Source: Apostichopus japonicus
Lineage: Eukaryota > Echinodermata > Holothuroidea > Aspidochirotida > Stichopodidae
Reading direction: 5' to 3'
DNA: 64,000 nt
Assembly (NCBI RefSeq): GCF_037975245.1
Contig: NC_092569.1
Location: 14,526,501-14,590,500, forward strand
Shown here in pieces: positions 1-11,330 of this stretch. Within the stretch, counting starts at the first letter, position 1. Every line of letters starts with the position of its first letter. A program made the position numbers and the translations under genes. The notes beneath the pieces are model-generated. The model worked only from the letters and a program-made list of their open reading frames with translations, did not search any database and was not told the origin of the DNA.

Positions 1-465
1 TTTTGTCAAAATATAATATTATCGTATCGTGTCAACTCGACAGATATCGAAAAGTTGGAATATATTGTCATGTTACGTGTTGGTCAGCTCCATACAAATA
101 TACAAATCCGTCGTGTTGTCATTCTACATTGATAGGCTAAGTCTACAACAAGCATGTCCTTTCAGACCATCGTATAGCTAATAGTTCACAATTATGTGTC
201 TATTTATGTTCACATTAACATGTTGCGTGTATAGCTGTAATGATAGGCTTAGTTGATGGTTACGATGATTTGTGTAAACAATCAACATTTGTCAACGGCC
301 AGTGGTGTTGAGGTACTTCCTTGGAGTCTTCATAAATCCTGGAGTATATTATGAAAATGAGAAAACATGTATTTTCCTGGCTTCTCAACCCCCCCCCGCA
401 ACCCCCTCCCCCAGCCCCTCAAAGGCTAGGATACAGTCAGCAATCCCCTCGTCTCTATGGCAACG

Positions 466-473
466 TATATAAA
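466..473 (+). promoter_or_regulatory. TATA-box candidate, FREP-A only
   Basis: TATATAAA lies about 570 bp before the FREP-A start codon, inside a conserved stretch shared with the other two genes. At the matching place FREP-B and FREP-C read a GTTTGTTAAC-type sequence and have no TATA box. Assignment rests on the motif and on alignment by eye; the transcription start is not known. Confidence 0.4.
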
Positions 474-754
474 CTGCTGCTGGCAGAAAGGAGACAGTTT
501 GTACACGTTACTTACTCACTTCTAAGCAGTTAGCACTGAGCGTTTGTTTGAATGAAAGGTTTTTCATTTATTGCTACCGTTTGTTTAGGTCGTCTTTTTA
601 ATAAATTTGTGTGATTTGCATAGATATTAGTCAAAATGTGTATAAACTCATCTATCTGGTTGCCTGTAGTAACAATTTGGAAACAATGTAAGCGACCATA
701 GTATAATCTTTTTTTTCAAACGCTTTAATATCGTATTTTGTTCCCAGCAAACGG

Positions 755-762
755 TGACGTCA
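755..762 (+). promoter_or_regulatory. CRE/ATF palindrome upstream of FREP-A
   Basis: This is a perfect TGACGTCA palindrome about 280 bp before the start codon. The same octamer occurs at the same relative place in FREP-B (24284-24291) and FREP-C (34042-34049), flanked in each by conserved AAGAG/CGTTTGCTGGGAAC-like sequence. CREB/ATF-family bZIP proteins bind this sequence; use here is inference. Confidence 0.45.
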
Positions 763-1040
763 CTTGTTCTTTTCAAGAGTCTTTCAGAGAGAAACAGAAA
801 ATAAAGGCAAAACAATTATAAGGATATTAATAAATTGAAGGATGTGATAGGTATATACTGTCTTTTAACAGTCACTAATGACTTTTCATATCCGTCAGCA
901 ATATTCTTACTTTTCTAAGAGTATAGCTCAACCTCTAAAAACTCTCACTCAGCTAATATTTATCTCCCTCTTGTGGTTTTGAAACATTTGGAAGATTTGC
1001 AATTTTGGTCAGGATAGACTCTTCTCAAAAAGTTTGGAAA

Positions 1041-4000
1041 ATGGTACTGTGTGTGCGGACTATGGAAGGGATATATCTCATATTTATTCTCCTCGGTGGT
1101 ATTTGCTGTAAAGGTAAGCCTATATCAATTATTTTACAAATGGCGGTCATAACAAGCAATAGTGTATCCCTTGCCCATACTTTTTTTCGGACGCGTTCTA
1201 AATCTGGGATAAGAGAACTTATTAGTTGAAAACATTGCATCTTACTAGAAACAGGTCCCACTGATCTATCATTTTCTCCTTTGGGGGTGGGGGGGGGGGC
1301 GGGCTGTGTATGTTATACACTATGCACACTTGCTGTTCCTCAGACAAACAAGAGAAAGCTCTCTTAACTTTACTTATGAACCTGATAAAGTTAAAGCTGA
1401 ATGATTTTCTTTAAATTCTTAGATATTTGTATTTCTTAAAATGTTTATAAGTATTTCCACATAACAGGAGAATAATAAGAGTTTTATTCAGTCCCCCCCC
1501 CCTAGTAAACCTATAGTTCGATCACAACTATGATATGTCTTCGGTCATGTAAACTCAAATGTACCAGAGAAGCATTAAACGGCATAGGTGAATTGCTGAA
1601 GAGGAGGAAGATTTGGGTGGAAAGTAACAACCTCGGGACCTTGTTGTCGCAGTCTCGTCCCTTTTTGTTCTTCACTGCCAAAGTAGATGATCTGGAAAGG
1701 GAGCGGACTCCAAAGCATCTGTATGGCGAATGAAAGAGGAATTATTAGAGCAAATGCGACGAAGACCCGAAGTGCTTGACTGTAGGCAATTCCAGACTTG
1801 CAGTGACAGCTAGAAGAATGGAGATACTGGGGTTTGTCTGCGGGCTTGGTGTTTAAGTCTGTAGAGAGAGAGAGAACCGCGTTCCTTGCAAACAGTCACA
1901 TCGAGAAAGGTAACCTGTTGGTGAGAGTAATCAGAGGTGAATTTGATGGTGCTGTGGAAAGAATTGATGTGATTGATGAAGGTGAGCAGGCTATCCTCAT
2001 CACTGGTCCAAACGAAAAAGATGTCGTCAATGTAGAGCCACCAGATAAGAGGACGGCAGGGAGCTGTACATGAGCATGCGTTCTTCAAGGCTAGACATAA
2101 ACAGGCAAGCAAGGAAGGAGCCAACCTCCATGGTACCCATGGCAATTCCGTTACATGAATAAATATTGAAATATAACCGACGGATGTATTCATGTTTATG
2201 TCGTAATGCTAACAACTGATTCGCTCTTTTTCTTAATATGCAGGACAAGATACGGAGGATAAAGTGAAGGGCTATTTTAAATGTACTCCTAAGAGAACGG
2301 ATGCTTCGCAAGGTAAGGCAAAATGAAAGGATTAAAACATTTATACATATATAGCCTTTTGCCATTTTTTTCTCGATCAAATTGTCATGAAATGTATATT
2401 TGCAGCATGGCACAATTTTAAACGATGTTTAGTGTTTATTTATCCTAACAACGTTTAACAAAACTGAAGGCAGAAACATGTATACCTATTCTGTAATATA
2501 TACCGGTCTTCAAGACTATATTGCTTTTGAAAGACCTTAATATGTGAAAGGCAATTACTATGGAAGAATCGGATGTTCTGTTCAGGAGAAATTGTTTTAT
2601 AAGTTGCAATAATTCTGCTAGAAGTCGTTCTAGTCTTGTTAAATTTAAAGCAGCAATTAGCGCATCTGAGGATGATGTGAAGTAATCCTTGACATTTTTT
2701 AAAACTATATACGTATAATTTTGTCTTTTATTCGTGATATCTAGATGTGATAATGGTTTTTTTTTCTCTATGCCATCGAACTTAAACGCACAATCATATA
2801 TAGTCATCGATATGGATTCATTTAACCGATCAGAAACTAGGATAAAACCATCGATTGAACTGTTGGGAGAGAGAATTGACTGTAAAAGGATTTCGGGTAA
2901 ACATTACAGTGCAGACTGAAAGCATACTTTACCAAAAAGTTAAACAGCGAAATATATTTCTTTTTTAAGGTAAATAATAGCAAATAGTAAATAACAACAG
3001 TTGGTCAGATATGGAAGTTGTGAGTAAGATATTGCTGTGCTTCATTTCCTTTCACTCAAGATCATACAACCGGGTATGACAGCACCTCCTCCCAGATTAA
3101 CACGTCTCCTATTACCACAACTGTTTGTGAACAAGGTATGGAGTTCTGCTACAATGGAATTGACTTTGGCTGTGCGACGCCTGACCATTGTGCATGTAAT
3201 CTAACAAGTACCAATACAACAATCTCGGTGAGTCAAAAAGATTTTACTCGAGGAAAGCATGTCTTTCTTTGCTTCAATTTAGCTAAAAGTATTGAAAAAC
3301 CTGGTTGAAATCACATGCATCCTTGACAAGTAGGCCTATGTTAGGACTGTCATGGTATTATCCAAATTCCTAAACTACTATAAGTACAACACAAAAATGT
3401 GAATATATGCAACCCTCAGAAGGTTAAGTATTATCAACAATGGCGACTGACGGCCAACTTGAACCCAAGGAGTAAGAGGATTCATGCTATATACTTGGTC
3501 AGAACAGGGATATGTCTAAATAAGTGGGCAGTGAATTTTAAAGACTGTTATGCAGCTCATATTAATGTTTGCAAGCAGAGATGGAACCCGTGCATTGCCT
3601 TCATCTTATCATTTCTGTTTTCCTCAACAGGCCGGTGGATTTTATGTCAACCCTGAGTGTACAGAGAGGGCCCACTGTATCAACGGCAATGTCACCTGGG
3701 ATGACGTATACAGTTGCAGCCCCAATGCACTGTGTGAGGAACAAAACAATGTTCGTCAATGTTACTGCAAGGCTGGTTACCATGGTGATGGCCAGACATG
3801 CGAGTTCTCCGACTGCAAAGGTGTTTATGACAGCGGTTATAATACCAGCGGTATATACACTATAAAACCAACCAACTGGACTGGATCACCATTTACTGCT
3901 TATTGTAACATGGCTGACGGAGGTGGATGGACGGTAAGTCGCTATGCTCAGTACAGACACTCTGTTCATTTATAGTTTGATTGTTACATTCACCAATGTC

Positions 4001-5022
4001 ATCATAGACACTGGTCGTTGAGTCCAGTTGGTTACAGCTCAAAAACGATGATTGACTGAATGAACGCCATAGTCTCAGTGGCGGGGCATCCGTACAGTCA
4101 GGGGCGGATCCCACCCCCCCCCCCAACCTGACGGATTCAAATGGTCTGCTGGCGCCCTTTTCAGCTCTTTACCACTTTTTACTTATTCGCAATTATTGAC
4201 TTTTTTATTGCGCTCTCATCTACCTATTGACATTTGACACATTTTGTTGGTGTAATTTTCTGACAAAATACCCTAGCAGCTATTTATTCTTCGTCTATCT
4301 GCAAATTAGCAAGGCCCGGAAAGGGTCATTTCCGGCGAACTAGGGAGTATCTTTACTCAAAAAATTTCTGTACGCTCCGCGCCAACCTGTGGTGGTGCTC
4401 CGCTTAGATAATGTCGAAAGCGCCCCTACAGACCATTCTCGCATCCCTGACCAATGCCCCTAGCTCCGCCGCTGCGTAGTCTTATGTTGAGTTCTAGTCT
4501 ATGTAATGTTCAATGTGATCCATTAAAACGCAGGGACATTTTGCAAGGATTCTTAGTGGGGAGCCCATTACAAACAAGGCAACTTCACCGACTTCCATGG
4601 GAAAGTCCTTGCTGTCGTCAAATGTTCACCCCCTAGCTCACCCCCCCCCCTCCCTCGGATGGAACAATTAAAAACCGGCAAATTTACCAATGTAGCGCAC
4701 TTTGTAGATAAATTATATAACAATTTCGGCTGAAACAGTTGAAATTTTGATACCAACAGTGGTAATTGGAATAATGAAATGTTGTTATTTCCGTATAACG
4801 GCAATCTTTCGAAAATATGGTCGAAATGAAGAGATATGAAGTCTAAATTTTGATATAGAAAGCCACAAATTTGAGAAGTAAATAATAAAAAAACCTTAAC
4901 AAACAGAAGACGAAATTGTGAGAAAATATATATATATATATAGATATATATAGATATATATATATATATATATAGATATATATATAGATATATATATATA
5001 TAGATATATATATATATTAATG

Positions 5023-5055
<33 letters not shown>

Positions 5056-8000
5056 GTATGTATGTATATCTATATCTATATATATATATATAAATATAGA
5101 TATATATATATATATATAAATATAGATATATATATATATATATTCATATGATGGTGATGATGACGATGACGATACAATTAGACTTGATCAAGTCTTTTTC
5201 CTTGTTTGTGAGGAACCATTAAAAGCCGTAATATCTCTCAAATGAATAAAAGTAGTTTTAGTTGTTTATGGAAGTTGCTTATTTCATTTTGTCCAAGGCT
5301 TATTGATATGTTTAATTTATGTCTCCTATCGATTAGTTCAAGATAATTAAAAGTGCAGATTAAATATGAACTATGGCAAGAAGTTGTCATGACAACTTCT
5401 CACTCAGCAGTTCATAGTTTCTTAATTGTGCCTTTTTCATAGGTCTTTGTGTCTATTATGTATGTTTGTTTCACTTGTATGTAGTCGTAAACTCCGTTCT
5501 GCTTTCATCATGAATGCCAAGTTCTTATGAAGGCAGATTATTTCGGTTTGAAATTTTCTTCTGTATTGTAAGACACAGTAACAATAATTATTCTTACCCG
5601 CTATCTTGAATATGGAGTTCCACAAGGATCAGTGCACGGGCCACCTGTTTACCTCCCCCGTTGAAAACATTATCACATATCACGGTCTGAAAGGGATGGT
5701 TTATGCAGACGATACACAAGTTTATGTGTCCATGAATATTGATGAAGGATCAGATTACTGAAAAACTTTAATCATGCATAAACGAAATAAAAACTTGGTG
5801 TGTAAACCACAAACTAATTCTCAACAACAACAAAACCGAATCGATGCTCAAAACCGAATCAATACTCACGGTTCTGTAATATCACCCCTGTAACTTTCGT
5901 TAAAATTAGCGTTTCTTGTATATTTATTTATTTATTTGTTTTGCCACAAAAGTACAAAGTGGAGGGAAGTCTTCCATAAAGCTTTAAAGCTGAACAATGG
6001 GGAAGACTCCCTGAAGAAAGAAAAGAAAAGAAAAAAAATATATATATATATATGTATAAATACATATACATAAATATAAGTACAAATTAAATGTTCAATA
6101 TATATATATAGTAATTACATACAAGTATAATTTAGTTTTAGTCAGTAACTAGCTATTATTTCATTACAAAACCACTTCTTAAAGGATGTGACTGACTTTT
6201 TTCTCTCTAAATCGTTCGTTAGAAGATGCCATGTTTTTGTTGCACGGTTTTGTAGGCTTAAAGTTCCAATGGTGGTATTGTAGAGATTATAGTGGGCATG
6301 ATTAGCATGCCTCGTGTTATCACTATGTACATCTCTGTTACTGGATAAGAAATAGTCAAAGGCAGCTGGTAGTAATATATTTCCTGGGAGTATATATCTC
6401 CCGTTCCCTCTGTTAATGATCTGGGTGTTATGTTTTTATGATAAACTCACATTAGTTGGTGCCTCATGTCAATAATATCTGCCGCTCTGCTTCACACGCT
6501 ATCAGAAAAGTTAGCCAAATTCTCAAATATCTTGATGAATAATCCACTGAGACACTTATCCATGCTTTTGTGTCATCCAGAATTGACTGTTGTAACAGCC
6601 TTTTATTTGGTCTTCCTGCTTACCAAATCTCTTAGGTTCAGCGCATTCAAAACATCGGTCGCCAGATTAGTTACCCTGCACAGATAACAGATCCCACATT
6701 AAACCTATTCTCCACCGACTTCACTGGCTTCCTGTTTCGGAAAGAATAAAGTACAAACTTCTCACCCTCACTTACAAAGCCATCTATGGTTTTGCACCAA
6801 TATATAATTCCAACTTTACTCACCTTACAAATTCCAACTCGCTCACTCAGATCTAACAGTGCTATTCACCTAAAGCCACCAACAAATTTAATCTACGGCG
6901 TACGGTGAGCGTTCTCTTCAATTGGCGGCCCCAAACTCTGGAACACTCTCCCCACCCACATTAGGAACGCCCCTACCATAGACAATTTTAAACGCTTCTT
7001 AGAAACTCATTTATTAAGGTGCTACCCTCATTGGACCATGTACATTTTTCGTTCTTTTCGTGTATCTTTTAGATTTTGTTCTACTAAGCTGTATTTTTGT
7101 ACTCATTTTGTTTCCTGTAAAGCGCGCATTGAGACCGTGGGTATAATGCGCTATATAAATAAGTATTATTATTATTATTATCATCATGTAGTTTCTTATG
7201 TAGCCAGATTGTATATGTGTTTCTGTTGTTCTTTTTATTTCAGGTGTTTCAACGTCGTGTTGATGGTTCCGTTGATTTTTATCGTAATTGGAAGAGCTAT
7301 AAAGAAGGCTTTGGTGAGCTGCAACATGAGTTTTGGTTGGGAAATGATAAGTTATATTACCTCACCAATCAAGGTAAATATCAACTGCGGATTGATCTGG
7401 TGAACAGGGAAGGAACTCCATACTACGCTAAATATGACTTATTCCGAATCAACGATGAAAATGACAATTATCGGCTCTCTGAACTGGGTTCTTTCGACGG
7501 AACAGCAGGTGACACAACTTCCGGTACTTTGTATAGAGTACTAACCTTCCCCTTTAAAGCTCATCCAGTAGAAATTTAGGGGGGGGGGGGGACATCAATC
7601 CGTGTTGGTATGTCGAAACGAATGGGGCCTGTTAACGGGGGTGGATAACCGCGGTGACCACATTGGTTATAAAGAAAGCTCCATGTAGTGGGTAAACTCA
7701 ACAGAGTTTACAGAACAAGGGCGAAAATGATATTATAGAACAATAAATCCAATTGGTGGAAAAAATATGCATTTCCAACAAACATGCACAAATACCCAAG
7801 TTAAGATACCCTGAATTTAGAATATTGATATTGTTATATTAATGCTTTGGTGTTTGTTTCCTGATTTTGTCTTTTCTTTTTCCGTGTTTACAGCTAACGA
7901 TGCTATGCATTATCACTTTGGACAAGCTTTCAGTACCCACGACCGCGATAATGATGACGAAGCAGAAGTCTCCTGTGCAAGTGAAAGACGTGGTGCCTGG

Positions 8001-8165
8001 TGGTACAAAAGCTGCTGTAGTGCCAATCTAAACGGCAAATACAACGCTGGGAACATAGGTCACAACAGAAAATGTTGTGGTGGGGAACAAACTGTGTGTT
8101 GGAGAAATCTACCTGGCCCCAATCACAATATTAAATACACCGAGATGAAGATTCGACCTGTATAG
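1041..8165 (+). CDS. FREP-A: secreted EGF + fibrinogen C-terminal domain protein (6 exons)
   Basis: Exons are 1041-1113, 2244-2312, 3061-3227, 3631-3933, 7244-7508 and 7894-8165; all introns are GT-AG and the joined frame gives 382 aa. Residues 1-24 are a hydrophobic signal peptide; Met8 is a possible alternative start. Residues 25-103 form a Thr/Ser-rich linker with two cysteine clusters and several N-glycosylation sequons. Residues 113-160 form an EGF-like domain (nidogen type, CxCxxGYxGDGxxC end). Residues 164-382 are a full fibrinogen C-terminal domain starting DCKGVYDSG and ending MKIRPV. The acidic motif HDRDND (308-313) is the usual calcium site, followed by AWWYKSCC and NLNGKY of the ligand pocket. 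The family (ficolin and tachylectin-5-like FREPs) binds acetylated sugars extracellularly and often acts in innate immunity; the ligand here is unknown. The gene is tail-to-tail with FREP-B, its closest relative. Confidence 0.9.
1584..2160 (-). mobile_element. Penelope-like retroelement fragment (reverse transcriptase) in FREP-A intron 1
   Basis: The minus strand encodes a piece of Penelope-type reverse transcriptase in two frames. One frame gives [19 protein letters not shown] and EERMLM; the next gives [30 protein letters not shown] and TFLDVTV. These match the LGxxMAPxxANIFM, YIDDIFxVW and FLDV blocks of the family. The frame change near 2050-2100 and the missing ends show a dead fragment. 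Introns 1 of FREP-B and FREP-C lack it and carry about 300 bp of other sequence there, so it arrived in FREP-A after duplication or replaced that sequence. Confidence 0.75.
4076..4474. mobile_element. hAT-like MITE in FREP-A intron 4
   Basis: This 399-bp non-coding element has terminal inverted repeats: CAGTGGCGG at the left and CCGCCGCTG at the right (one mismatch). It is flanked by 8-bp duplications CATAGTCT (4068-4075) and CGTAGTCT (4475-4482), as hAT transposases make. The same insertion at the same site is present in FREP-B (20850-21245) but was not found in FREP-C. Confidence 0.75.
4926..5147. repeat. (TA)n/(TAGA)n microsatellite
   Basis: Almost pure TA dinucleotides broken by TAGA, TATG and TAAA units for about 220 bp in intron 4 of FREP-A. 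FREP-B has only a few TA units at the matching place (about 20320-20335). Confidence 0.9.
5600..7190 (+). mobile_element. CR1/L2-like non-LTR retrotransposon, interrupted and decayed
   Basis: The first block (5600-5880) encodes reverse transcriptase motifs GVPQGSV and, after a frameshift, [20 protein letters not shown]; the catalytic YADD is at 5702-5713. The second block (6455-7070) encodes the usual C-terminal segment in pieces: [31 protein letters not shown], then [13 protein letters not shown] and [11 protein letters not shown]. The 3' end (7120-7190) has the GCGCTATATAAATAAGTATTATTATT tail type of this group, described by position: the TTA repeat is at 7166-7182. Frameshifts and stops show it is inactive. 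It sits in intron 4, just before exon 5 of FREP-A. A shorter 3' remnant is in the same intron of FREP-B. Confidence 0.8.
5920..6445 (-). mobile_element. second LINE fragment nested inside the first
   Basis: On the minus strand this piece encodes a LINE-type C-terminus: [25 protein letters not shown], then [14 protein letters not shown] and [10 protein letters not shown]. It ends in an AAAT-rich tail corresponding to 5920-5937. It splits the plus-strand LINE between its reverse transcriptase block and its C-terminal block, so it inserted later. Internal TA repeats lie at 6038-6115. The exact clade is not determined. Confidence 0.6.
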
Positions 8166-10740
8166 GTTAAGTTTATCAATTTGTCCGTAGACAAAATAAA
8201 ATATACATAAACGCGAAAGATCATAATCAATTTGAGCTTAGAGAATGTTAATGATCATTTTCATGTATATAGTTATATCAAATTTGAAGACAGTCATGTG
8301 TGTCCAGTTCATCCAATACGCTACGTAACTGTCTTTTTAGGTGACCGAATCATTTAAAACAGTTACTATGTGTATACTATTAATTGTGTTTTTAAATATG
8401 GAGCCAAAAAGGCAACCATAAATTTGATTCCCTAATATTCTTTCTGATTTTTTTATATGCTTGCATACAAAGGTGACTTAACAAATCTAACGAGTAACAT
8501 TAATTACATAATATAAAACCAGCTGGTCACAGTTTATACCACAAAAAGAACAGTATGTCTATTTAAGTTATCGATTGACATATAAACTACACGTAAATCC
8601 AATTGATAAACTTTAGATAGCGTATGAAAAAATATGAACAATTTTACCAAACAATATATGAAAACCAAATGTCAACGTTGGCGAAGCCTTATGTCATTTG
8701 GCGTTTTTTTAATGACGTCATAGTATACGTATGTAGTACACATGTAATGTCATAGGTTACAATGTATAATGTTGTGGAACACTTTCTTCCTTATAATTTA
8801 AATCTAATTTGAAAACAAAATTTTCTGAAAAGGGATAATTAAGGGAGGGATTTGATCGGTAAAGACCAAAACATTGAATATGTAGTTAAAAGTGACTTCA
8901 AATGTCAGATAAAGGTGTAGAAAATTCTCAATTTTTAGATGATGGAAGCTGCAGAAAAAAAACCTTTGGTAGGGCAAGTTGTTACTATAATAATCTCTTG
9001 TATTCGCACAGGTTAACGATGATAATGATCATGTTTATTTTTCATATCATAAAAGGGATGGGGTTATACTAAAGAGTATTCGTTATCCATGAGATAAGAT
9101 AATTACTCCTCAAGTTAACGGGCAAAAAAAAAAACACGGTACACTTTATCACGAGGGAGGTTTGAACGGGCTTGTCCTAGGTAACCTCTTACGCCGACCT
9201 AGTTAATATTTTTCGATATAGTCGTGAAGAGCTAGATTCTTACAACTGACCCCCCCCCCCTCCCTCACCCGACACTGATCAAGGAGTTGTACTAGCTCAC
9301 TGGACTAATGTGGGGGCACCACACGACGGCTGTTTCCTGGTTACGACCGTTTCTCTTTTAGGTATCACTCAAACTTATTTCCCGTAATTAGATGCAATTG
9401 GTAAGATTATAGGGAGCTTGAACCGAAATCGCCGCGTACACTAAAAACGCTACACGTTGAGCAGCGTTGTAACCAAGTCACTTTGTGTCAAAGTCAAGTC
9501 ACAAGTCCTTTCATTTCATTACAAGTCAAGTCACAAGTATAATAGCAACTTATAATGTTACACTACAGAGGTGGTCTTAACAAAAACGTCTAAGATTCAA
9601 CAAAACTTCTTTGTGAAGTGATACCGGTCCTGTGTATGACGCACATGAAAACTATAAGCTCCAGCTGCAACGTTATGAGAGGAGTAAATACTACAACAAA
9701 GTATCTTGTTGATTTGTGAGCACTTTTACCCCCACCCCCCTCTCTATCTCTCCACCACCTCCCTCTCTCTCCCATTCAATATAGAATATGAAAATGTGAC
9801 AAATATTAGTAAAGTCATACTCATTAACTCTATGTGAGCAACATCACTAATATAATACCATCAGGTGTGGGGCTCACCTGAATTAAAATTATATACTGCC
9901 ACGTATAACAATCAACCAGTAATACAACATAATAGCTCACTACACATATTAGAAACCAATACGTCCAAAAGAAGGGATACTAAATTTAGTCTTCGAATTT
10001 CATGCTAAAAGTAGATAATGAAGCGTATAATTAAAAAAAACAGTCAATGAACTATCAATACAAATCTTGGCAAAGAAATATTGAATGTCGGAATATTAAG
10101 ATATTCAGGATGTAGTAGTCGTCTTCACAATCTCCATTTTGTTTCATCATCGTCGTATATTGTTTGTGACGTCATATGACACGCCAAATCATGTCAACCT
10201 TTTAATAAGTTTATTTATGTAGTAGTATAGTTATTACCAAGTGAAAACTATGATAGAATATCTATAAAACAAAGTTGCACTTTGAGCCGCTCGTGCATTG
10301 AATGACGTCTCCATGTGGAATATTGGAGTGATACAAGAACAGATCACATTGGATACTTAATTTCGATTTTACGCACAGCATTCTTCTCTTCATTTTTCAC
10401 ACAAAGTCTACTCTGGTAATGTCAACAAGTCAAATATATTAAAAAAAAACCAACATACAAAAGTCAAGAAAAAATCATTAACAATAAGTTGATGTTTCAA
10501 TAAAAAAAAAATTAAAAAATCGTTTCAGGAACAATGAAAAAAATAATAATTCAAGATTGGAATATAAGTCTTATAAGTCATATACGTATTATTGAGTATC
10601 TTAAGTAATTGTGTTACAATAGTTAACTATATAATATGTGTATGTACATGGTGTATATATGTTATGTGGTTTAGTTTATTCATTAAAGGGTTTAAAATTC
10701 TCGTCATTAATTTTGTTGAAAATCGTTAAACGGTTATAAC
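8166..10740. other. 3' flank of FREP-A, part of the inverted duplication; no gene seen
   Basis: No convincing coding exon or RNA gene was found. The stretch is AT-rich and aligns in reverse complement with 16472-18945. Landmarks are the AAGTCAAGTCACAAG repeats near 9490-9540 (17650-17715 in the other arm), the CGCTCGTGCATTGAATGACG stretch at 10288-10307 (near 16895-16915), and the final block 10710-10738 (16472-16500). Confidence 0.7.
8195..8200 (+). terminator. polyadenylation signal of FREP-A
   Basis: AATAAA lies 30 nt after the stop codon. The equivalent signal in FREP-B is the TTTATT at 18911-18916 on the plus strand. Confidence 0.55.
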
Positions 10741-11036
10741 CTGAATTAATAGTTTTAAATATCAACTTAATATCTTGCATACAAGTTCAAATAATTTACC
10801 AATTTAAATGATTATAAACGTTTTCCTGGATTGTTTAAAAGTAAAAGTTCCCTAATTTAATAATGATTTATCTTAGTTTGAAGTCCACTTAAAGCTCAAA
10901 TTAAATAGGCTAAGCTGAATGGTTAAAGGAATGGTCTTTGAAGAGAATAGTTTATAAAAAGCTAAGAAAAGCTGACTTAAAACGTCTTATTGAAGTGAAA
11001 ATGTTTTTATACTGATTATCATTGATTCAAATAGTT

Positions 11037-11330
11037 ATTAGTCGTATAATGTTTCAGTCGTAGTCTTACACCCACGCACTTTCCGACTATTCACGAGTTT
11101 TCACGTAAGGACAGTCGAGTTACGTCGGGTAGTGATCAGTCGCATAATGTTTTAGTCGTAGTCTTAAACCCACGTACTTTCCGACTATTCACGAGTTTTC
11201 ACGTAAGGACAGTCGAGTTACGTCGGGTAGTGATTAGTCGTATAATGTTTCAGTCGTAGTCTTACACCCACGCACTTTCCGACTATTCACGAGTTTTCAC
11301 GTAAGGACAGTCGAGTTACGTCGGGTAGTA
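11037..11330. repeat. three tandem copies of a 98-bp unit
   Basis: Copies start at 11037, 11135 and 11233, with a few base differences, and a broken fourth begins at 11331. Each holds the conserved block TTTCCGACTATTCACGAG, then ACGTAAGGACAGTCGAG and TACGTCGGGTAGT. The GC-richer unit stands out from its AT-rich surroundings. No spacer-repeat alternation is present, so it is not a CRISPR array. Confidence 0.9.

Larger units (their letters stand above)
1..1040 (+). promoter_or_regulatory. 5' flank and promoter region of FREP-A
   Basis: No coding gene was recognised here. The whole stretch is homologous in reverse complement to the upstream regions of FREP-B (24006-24726 and 26045-26330) and FREP-C (33775-34800), so it is a duplicated promoter module. 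It contains a TATA-box candidate (466-473), a CRE palindrome (755-762), and an acceptor-like tract ending in AG at about 1010, 30 nt before the start codon. The acceptor is also conserved in the paralogues, so a spliced 5' leader is possible. The open frame at 351-533 crosses the putative TATA box and is not considered coding. Confidence 0.5.
1..10740 (+). repeat. left arm of large inverted duplication (carries FREP-A)
   Basis: The sequence from the window start to about 10740 recurs in reverse complement from about 16472 to 26330. It includes the promoter, all six exons, introns and 2.5 kb of 3' flank. Differences are mostly insertions: a Penelope piece, longer LINE and TA repeats in the left arm, and a 1.3-kb element upstream of FREP-B in the right arm. 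The left limit may lie outside the window. Confidence 0.85.

Noticed and set aside
7842-7893. Upstream Met in frame with FREP last exons (ORF starts in the intron)
   Set aside because: The stretch before 7894 is a polypyrimidine acceptor tract; the same extension occurs before the last exon of FREP-B, and the spliced frame explains the protein.
11037-11330. CRISPR-like appearance of regular repeats
   Set aside because: The 98-bp units abut directly without unique spacers, and the genome is clearly eukaryotic with spliced genes.
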